From NCBI GenBank assembly GCA_016287755.1, contig JAEEWT010000003.1, positions 62,001-126,000 on the forward strand: a stretch of 64,000 nt of DNA, given 5' to 3'. Under the pieces are notes generated by a model. The model did not search any database, had not been told where the DNA came from, and worked only from the letters and a program-made list of their open reading frames with translations. Shown piece after piece: positions 59,473-64,000 of the stretch. Position 1 is the first letter of the stretch, and the number at the start of each line of letters is the position of its first letter. Origin of the DNA: Prevotella sp. (GTDB lineage Bacteria > Bacteroidota > Bacteroidia > Bacteroidales > Bacteroidaceae). A program made the position numbers and the translations under genes.

Positions 59473-62400
59473 ATGAAAAGAAGAATATTTATATCGCTAT
59501 GCATGGCAGTTCTTGCCAGTGCTACCGTTTACGCACAGACCGCCGTTCTTGTGCGAAACAATCAACCAGTAGGTGCTTTCTCTGGAGTCAACTCACTGAT
59601 CAATGCAGTGAATGCCGCTGAAGCATCAGGCGATCTGATCATCCTCGGTTCTGGCACATTTAACGTACCCGGTGAGATTAACAAGGCTGTTTCCATCTAT
59701 GGACAGGGCTTTGAGGATGCATCCACCCGTACTTACCTGAACAACAAGTTGCAATACCGCTCCACGGGTGAGGGCTCGCTCAACAACATCCATCTGGAAG
59801 GATTGTACATCAGTAACCATCTGAACCTGCTCAATGACGGGAACCGCAGTCCTATGAACAATCTGACCATAGAGAAATGTTTCATTACAGGTATGTTCCT
59901 ATATATGGACAATAATGGTACCACGATAAGAAACTGCGTGATGCAAGGCGATTTGAAGAGCTATCCCGGTGATTATAAGGCTACGAACATGTTGATTGAG
60001 AACTGTTGGAAAGACGGCGGCTCTTTCAACCATTTTATAGCAGATAGCAAAATCACCATCAAGAATAGTATTTTCTATTGTCGTTCAATCAGTGGCTTTG
60101 ACAATTCGTCAGCATTCATCAATGCCACCTACGAGAACAGTGTCATTGCCAGCTGTTCCCTAGCAGCCAACAGTACGGCTACTAAATGCGTTCTCATTGG
60201 TGTGAGTTCAGCAAATGCAACCACTACAGATTGTCAGACGGCCTCTTCTGTCACGGAAGCATTCGAGAATGTCACAACACTCGTCTATTCAGCAGGTACA
60301 GTACCTACTTTGAAGTCTAATTACGCAGGCATCGGCATCACCGAAGGGGATTATGTTTGGAACACCACACCTTCACGTCCTACTGTGAACTTCGAGACCA
60401 CCTTGGAGAAAGATGCTGACGGTTACTATCAGATTGGCACGGCAGAAGACTGGATTGAGCTGAAGCGTGTGGTAGAGAATATCGAGCCCATGGCCAATGC
60501 CAAGATGACGGCCGATATCGACCTTGGCGATGCACAGGCAATGATTGGTAATGGGCATTGGAATAACGAAACCTATAGAAAAGCTTTTGGCGGTATCTTC
60601 GACGGACAAGGACACACATTGACCATCCGCTTCGTAACCGCCGATATCTTACAGTCACTCATCAACTCCATCGATGGGTATACTGAACCCTCCTATTTGG
60701 GTTGCGCCCCCTTCGGCTTTGTCTGTGGCGGCACCATCCGTAACCTCAATACGGCTGGTACTATCACCTCTACCCATGAGGGTGTTGCTGGCATCGTGGG
60801 CTGGACCGACGGCTCGACGCTTATCGAGAACTGCCATAGCTCAGTGAATTTGGAAATAACCAATGGCTATCGAGGCGTTGCAGGTATTATCTATAACACA
60901 CTTGGTAACGGCGAGTTGACCATCCGCGACTGCATCTATGACGGTACGCTCACTGCTGGCAGCAACAAGACAGGGGCTGCTGGCTTCTTTGTCATGCGCG
61001 GTGGTGGTAAGGCTAATGTCTTCAATTCTCTTCTGCTTGCTACTTATGCCAATGGTTTGGGTACTGGTGATTGTGCCACTTTTGTGCGTAACGGACTGGG
61101 TGGAGGCATCATCACCAACAGCTTCTACAAAACAGTACTGGGTGAGGCTCAGGGTGTGCAGGCCACGGAAACAGAACTGGCCAACGGTCGTACTGCCTTC
61201 TATCTCCAGGCAGGACGTGAAGATCTTGTCTGGGGACAGGAGATTGGTGTGGATCCGTATCCTGTCTTGACCAGCGATGCGAGCAAGCGTGTGTATCGCT
61301 CTGCCGATGGCTATACCAACGATCCGTCGAAGGCCATAGCCGACCAAGCCCTTGTGCCGCTGACTTATACTATCGACAGCAATGGCGAGCTCACCATTAC
61401 GGGCTTCGATCAGGGCTTCACGCCAACAGCCGATTATGACCTAGTGATCCCAGCAGATATTGATGAGAAAACCGTGGTGAGCATTGCTGCCTCTGCATTT
61501 AAAGACAGAACTACAATTAAGACGGTTGACTTCCCCTCCACATTGAAGAAAATAGGACAGGAGGCTTTCCGTAACTGTTCTGGTTTGACGACAGTGACCA
61601 TTCCTGCCAACGTTACATCCATGGATGCCAACGTATTCTGGAACAGTGGTGTAACAACAGCAACTATAGCTTGTCCCACATTAGGACAGGGTGCTTTCTA
61701 CCAGTGCTCAAAACTGGAAACCGTCACGATTGAAGAGGGCGTGAAAGTGCTCGGCATCAACGATGGTGGAGCCTTCCACGGATGTTCAAAACTGGCTACA
61801 GTAACCATTCCAAGTACGGTAACCACCATGGCAAGGAATGTGTTCCGCGACTGTACATCACTCACTACGGTGAACTTCGCAGAAGGCATTCAGTTGGAAA
61901 CGATTCCTGAATACGCCTTCTACAACACGGCTTTGACCAGGGTTGACATTCCTGCTTCGGTGAAGACGATTGGTACAGAAGCATTCAGATACTGTAAGAT
62001 GATGGAGGAAGTGAATATTCCGTCTAACACACAGCTGACCACCATTAACACCTCTGCCTTTGCCGACTGCGTCCTGCTACCTACATTCGCGATGCCGAAC
62101 ACACTGACATCCTTAGGCAACACGGTGTTCTATAACTGTCAGAAGATGGAAAACATTACCTTCTCCACCCAACTGACCACTATTCCTGACGGTACCTTCC
62201 AGAAATGTAGTAAACTGAACAACGTGACAATACCAAAGACCATTACCCAATTAGGCTCCAGCGCCTTCAGGGAATGTTCCTCACTCTCGTCAATCGTCAT
62301 TCCTAATACAATAACAGCCATGGGAACAAGTGTATTCCAGGATTGTACAGGTTTGACCTCCGCAACTTTCGAAGAGGGATTCACGATGAACTACATCCCC

Positions 62401-64000
62401 AATAATACATTCTACAACACTCGCTTCAGTAGCTTTACCATTCCTGCATCGGTACAGACCATCAATAGTCAGGCATTCATGAACAATACGGCTTTGGCCT
62501 CCATTGAATTCCCTGCCACGGTAACAAAGCTAGCAAGTGAAGCTTTCCGTAACTGTTCTGGTTTGACGGAAGTGACCATTCCGGCCACCATCACGACCAT
62601 GGAAGCAAACGTATTCTGGAACAGCGGTGTGAAAACAGCTACGGTGGCTTGTTCAACATTGGGACAGGGCGCCTTCTACCAATGCGCACAATTAGAAACC
62701 GTCACTATCGAAGAGGGTGTGCAGGTTCTTGGCATCAACGATGGTGGAGCCTTCCACGGCTGTTCAAAACTGGCTACTGTGAACATTCCAAGTACGGTAA
62801 CCACCTTGGCAAGGAATGTATTCCGTGACTGTACATCGCTCACCACCGTTAACTTCACTGAAGGTAATCAACTGGAAACGATTCCTGATTACGCCTTCTC
62901 CAACACAGGAATCACAAGCATTAACATGCCCAGTACTGTAACCACCATCGGCAACTACGCTTTTGGCAATTGTTCAAAACTCGAAAGTGCACCCTTACCA
63001 CAGGGCCTAAAAACTATCGGCTCTTATGCTTTCCAGTATTGTGAGAAACTCAACAACGTGGTATTGCCAGGAACACTGATTTCTGTTAAGGATTGGGCTT
63101 TCCGAAACTGTACTTCCATGGAGAACCTCACCATTGAGGAGGGAATCTCCTGCATCAACCGCGACGTGTTCCAATACAGTGGCATGAAGAACGTCGTTTT
63201 ACCCAGCACCATAGAGGCTATTGGAGTTAACCTTTTCTATCAGTGCAATCAGCTGGAGGTACTTGACTTGTCGAAGTGCGTCAACGTGTGGGAGCTCTAC
63301 AGCTATACCTCTCTTCGTGGCAGCAACTATAATATCACTTATGGTGTGCCTTCCACTACCAAGATCATTCTTCCTCCATACACAACGGCCACATTGGGAA
63401 CCAACGACGAAATCGCGACAATCACATTCGACCTTCAACAAGACGGCGAAGGCTATTACCTTATCAATAATACTTCAGACTGGGATAAGTTCGTGGTGTA
63501 CTCTCGACAGAATCCTGAGATCAATGGTCGTCTTACGGCTGATCTCGACTTAACCGATCATCCGGGTAAGCTGGGTGTTGGTAACGGCGAGTCGAACTAC
63601 ATCACCTATCAGGGCACATTCGACGGGCAAGGACATATGCTTACTATCGAGTATAAGACGGGTAAGGATGTTTCCGGAGGCTTGTTTGCCTACGTGGAGA
63701 ATGCCACCATCAAGAACCTGAAGGTGGAAGGCAACGTTACAGCCAACAACAGACTCATCGGTGGCTTCGTGGGCTTTGTGAAACCCAGTACCACACTCAC
63801 CATGCAAGACTGTGAATCGGCTGTTCACTTCACCGTGACACCAACCACAACTAACATGCACATCGCCGGTTTCATAGGACAAGGCAAGACAAGTACTGTG
63901 ACGTTAACCGACTGTCTCTTTACCGGTTCCATCACAGGTAATACCAGTTTCCGCTATGCAGCAGCGTTCTTGGGATGGATGGAGAGTGCAGGACGTATTA
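59473..64000 (+). CDS. Giant BspA-like LRR surface protein (5' part)
   Basis: The frame opens at ATG 59473 (MKRRIFISLCMAVLASATVYAQ, signal peptide) and stays open to the window end, 1509 codons. Residues about 30-270 resemble a right-handed beta-helix (TIEKCFITGMFLYMD, LIENCWKDGG). About 310-560 is GLUG-like (DGQGHTLTIRF, GVAGIVGWTDGSTLIENCHS). About 640-1290 is a run of LRR_5 units (KTVDFPSTLKKIGQEAFRNC and others). A second GLUG-like domain starts near 1330. Probably surface-displayed; the sorting tail would lie beyond the window. Two LRR blocks are near-copies 978 nt apart. Confidence 0.9.
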   Translation, partial: MKRRIFISLCMAVLASATVYAQTAVLVRNNQPVGAFSGVNSLINAVNAAEASGDLIILGSGTFNVPGEINKAVSIYGQGFEDASTRTYLNNKLQYRSTGEGSLNNIHLEGLYISNHLNLLNDGNRSPMNNLTIEKCFITGMFLYMDNNGTTIRNCVMQGDLKSYPGDYKATNMLIENCWKDGGSFNHFIADSKITIKNSIFYCRSISGFDNSSAFINATYENSVIASCSLAANSTATKCVLIGVSSANATTTDCQTASSVTEAFENVTTLVYSAGTVPTLKSNYAGIGITEGDYVWNTTPSRPTVNFETTLEKDADGYYQIGTAEDWIELKRVVENIEPMANAKMTADIDLGDAQAMIGNGHWNNETYRKAFGGIFDGQGHTLTIRFVTADILQSLINSIDGYTEPSYLGCAPFGFVCGGTIRNLNTAGTITSTHEGVAGIVGWTDGSTLIENCHSSVNLEITNGYRGVAGIIYNTLGNGELTIRDCIYDGTLTAGSNKTGAAGFFVMRGGGKANVFNSLLLATYANGLGTGDCATFVRNGLGGGIITNSFYKTVLGEAQGVQATETELANGRTAFYLQAGREDLVWGQEIGVDPYPVLTSDASKRVYRSADGYTNDPSKAIADQALVPLTYTIDSNGELTITGFDQGFTPTADYDLVIPADIDEKTVVSIAASAFKDRTTIKTVDFPSTLKKIGQEAFRNCSGLTTVTIPANVTSMDANVFWNSGVTTATIACPTLGQGAFYQCSKLETVTIEEGVKVLGINDGGAFHGCSKLATVTIPSTVTTMARNVFRDCTSLTTVNFAEGIQLETIPEYAFYNTALTRVDIPASVKTIGTEAFRYCKMMEEVNIPSNTQLTTINTSAFADCVLLPTFAMPNTLTSLGNTVFYNCQKMENITFSTQLTTIPDGTFQKCSKLNNVTIPKTITQLGSSAFRECSSLSSIVIPNTITAMGTSVFQDCTGLTSATFEEGFTMNYIPNNTFYNTRFSSFTIPASVQTINSQAFMNNTALASIEFPATVTKLASEAFRNCSGLTEVTIPATITTMEANVFWNSGVKTATVACSTLGQGAFYQCAQLETVTIEEGVQVLGINDGGAFHGCSKLATVNIPSTVTTLARNVFRDCTSLTTVNFTEGNQLETIPDYAFSNTGITSINMPSTVTTIGNYAFGNCSKLESAPLPQGLKTIGSYAFQYCEKLNNVVLPGTLISVKDWAFRNCTSMENLTIEEGISCINRDVFQYSGMKNVVLPSTIEAIGVNLFYQCNQLEVLDLSKCVNVWELYSYTSLRGSNYNITYGVPSTTKIILPPYTTATLGTNDEIATITFDLQQDGEGYYLINNTSDWDKFVVYSRQNPEINGRLTADLDLTDHPGKLGVGNGESNYITYQGTFDGQGHMLTIEYKTGKDVSGGLFAYVENATIKNLKVEGNVTANNRLIGGFVGFVKPSTTLTMQDCESAVHFTVTPTTTNMHIAGFIGQGKTSTVTLTDCLFTGSITGNTSFRYAAAFLGWMESAGRI
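61540..62880 (+). repeat. Internal duplication in LRR region (978-nt period)
   Basis: Sequence from about 61540-61900 recurs at about 62518-62878 with few changes. GCTTTCCGTAACTGTTCTGG is at 61564 and 62542, and CATCAACGATGGTGGAGCC at 61755 and 62733. Both pairs are 978 nt (326 codons) apart, so the frame is kept. Confidence 0.88.

Overview
The window is chromosomal DNA from a Bacteroidales bacterium, most likely Prevotella or a close relative. Evidence: a SusC/RagA-type TonB receptor, a hybrid two-component regulator, GH95 fucosidase, BspA-like leucine-rich-repeat surface proteins with sorting-tail-like C-termini, a MurA with Asp in place of the usual Cys, and many promoters of the Bacteroidetes form (TTG, 19-20 nt, TAnnTTTG). 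No rRNA, tRNA, CRISPR array or intact transposase was recognised. The assignment is by pattern; no database search was possible.

Layout. 1-2.5 kb: 5' part of a SusC-like receptor (minus). 2.7-5.9 kb: dapB-lepB-wbqC operon (minus). 5.9-7.0 kb: non-coding stretch with a nested hairpin element, two candidate small RNAs and a 22-nt tandem array. 7.0-13.4 kb: two paralogous cassettes, each a large LRR surface protein followed by a tiny acidic protein (minus), separated by about 0.9 kb of repeats. 14.0-17.9 kb: hybrid two-component regulator (minus). 18.0-23.0 kb: DUF2851 protein, FMN-binding protein, GH95 fucosidase, TlpA-like lipoprotein. 23.3-29.1 kb: housekeeping operon tsaB-DUF4290-murA-rimM-dxr-rseP (minus). 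29.1-36.2 kb: yicC-gmk-nadD followed by envelope genes (phosphoethanolamine transferase-like, two acyltransferases, UbiA-type prenyltransferase). 37.9-45.3 kb: an AT-rich accessory block resembling a defence island (HIRAN, two DUF262 proteins of which one is GmrSD-like, truncated BRO-N, UDG-like protein, small HD alarmone hydrolase, WYL regulator, DIP1984). 45.3-46.1 kb: gene-free, with a folded segment and a 577-bp inverted-repeat element. 46.1-59.4 kb: O-methyltransferase/aroQ, an outer-membrane barrel, DUF4254-GT9, rubredoxin, rpoN, PAP2-like, purE-ispG-aldo/keto reductase, a C1-like peptidase lipoprotein, a histidine phosphatase and a membrane AraC regulator. 59.5-64 kb: the first 1.5 kilo-codons of a giant LRR protein that leaves the window.

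The most unusual aspect is the repeat content. Tracts of imperfect 7-nt words (also 8-, 9-, 11- and 22-nt versions) sit between genes and inside them. Many come as facing arms around a short shared core, giving near-perfect hairpins of about 30 bp. They supply stop codons, start codons, C-terminal tails and even part of a transmembrane helix. The other two candidates for undescribed biology are the LRR plus small acidic protein cassettes and the DUF262/glycosylase-like island.
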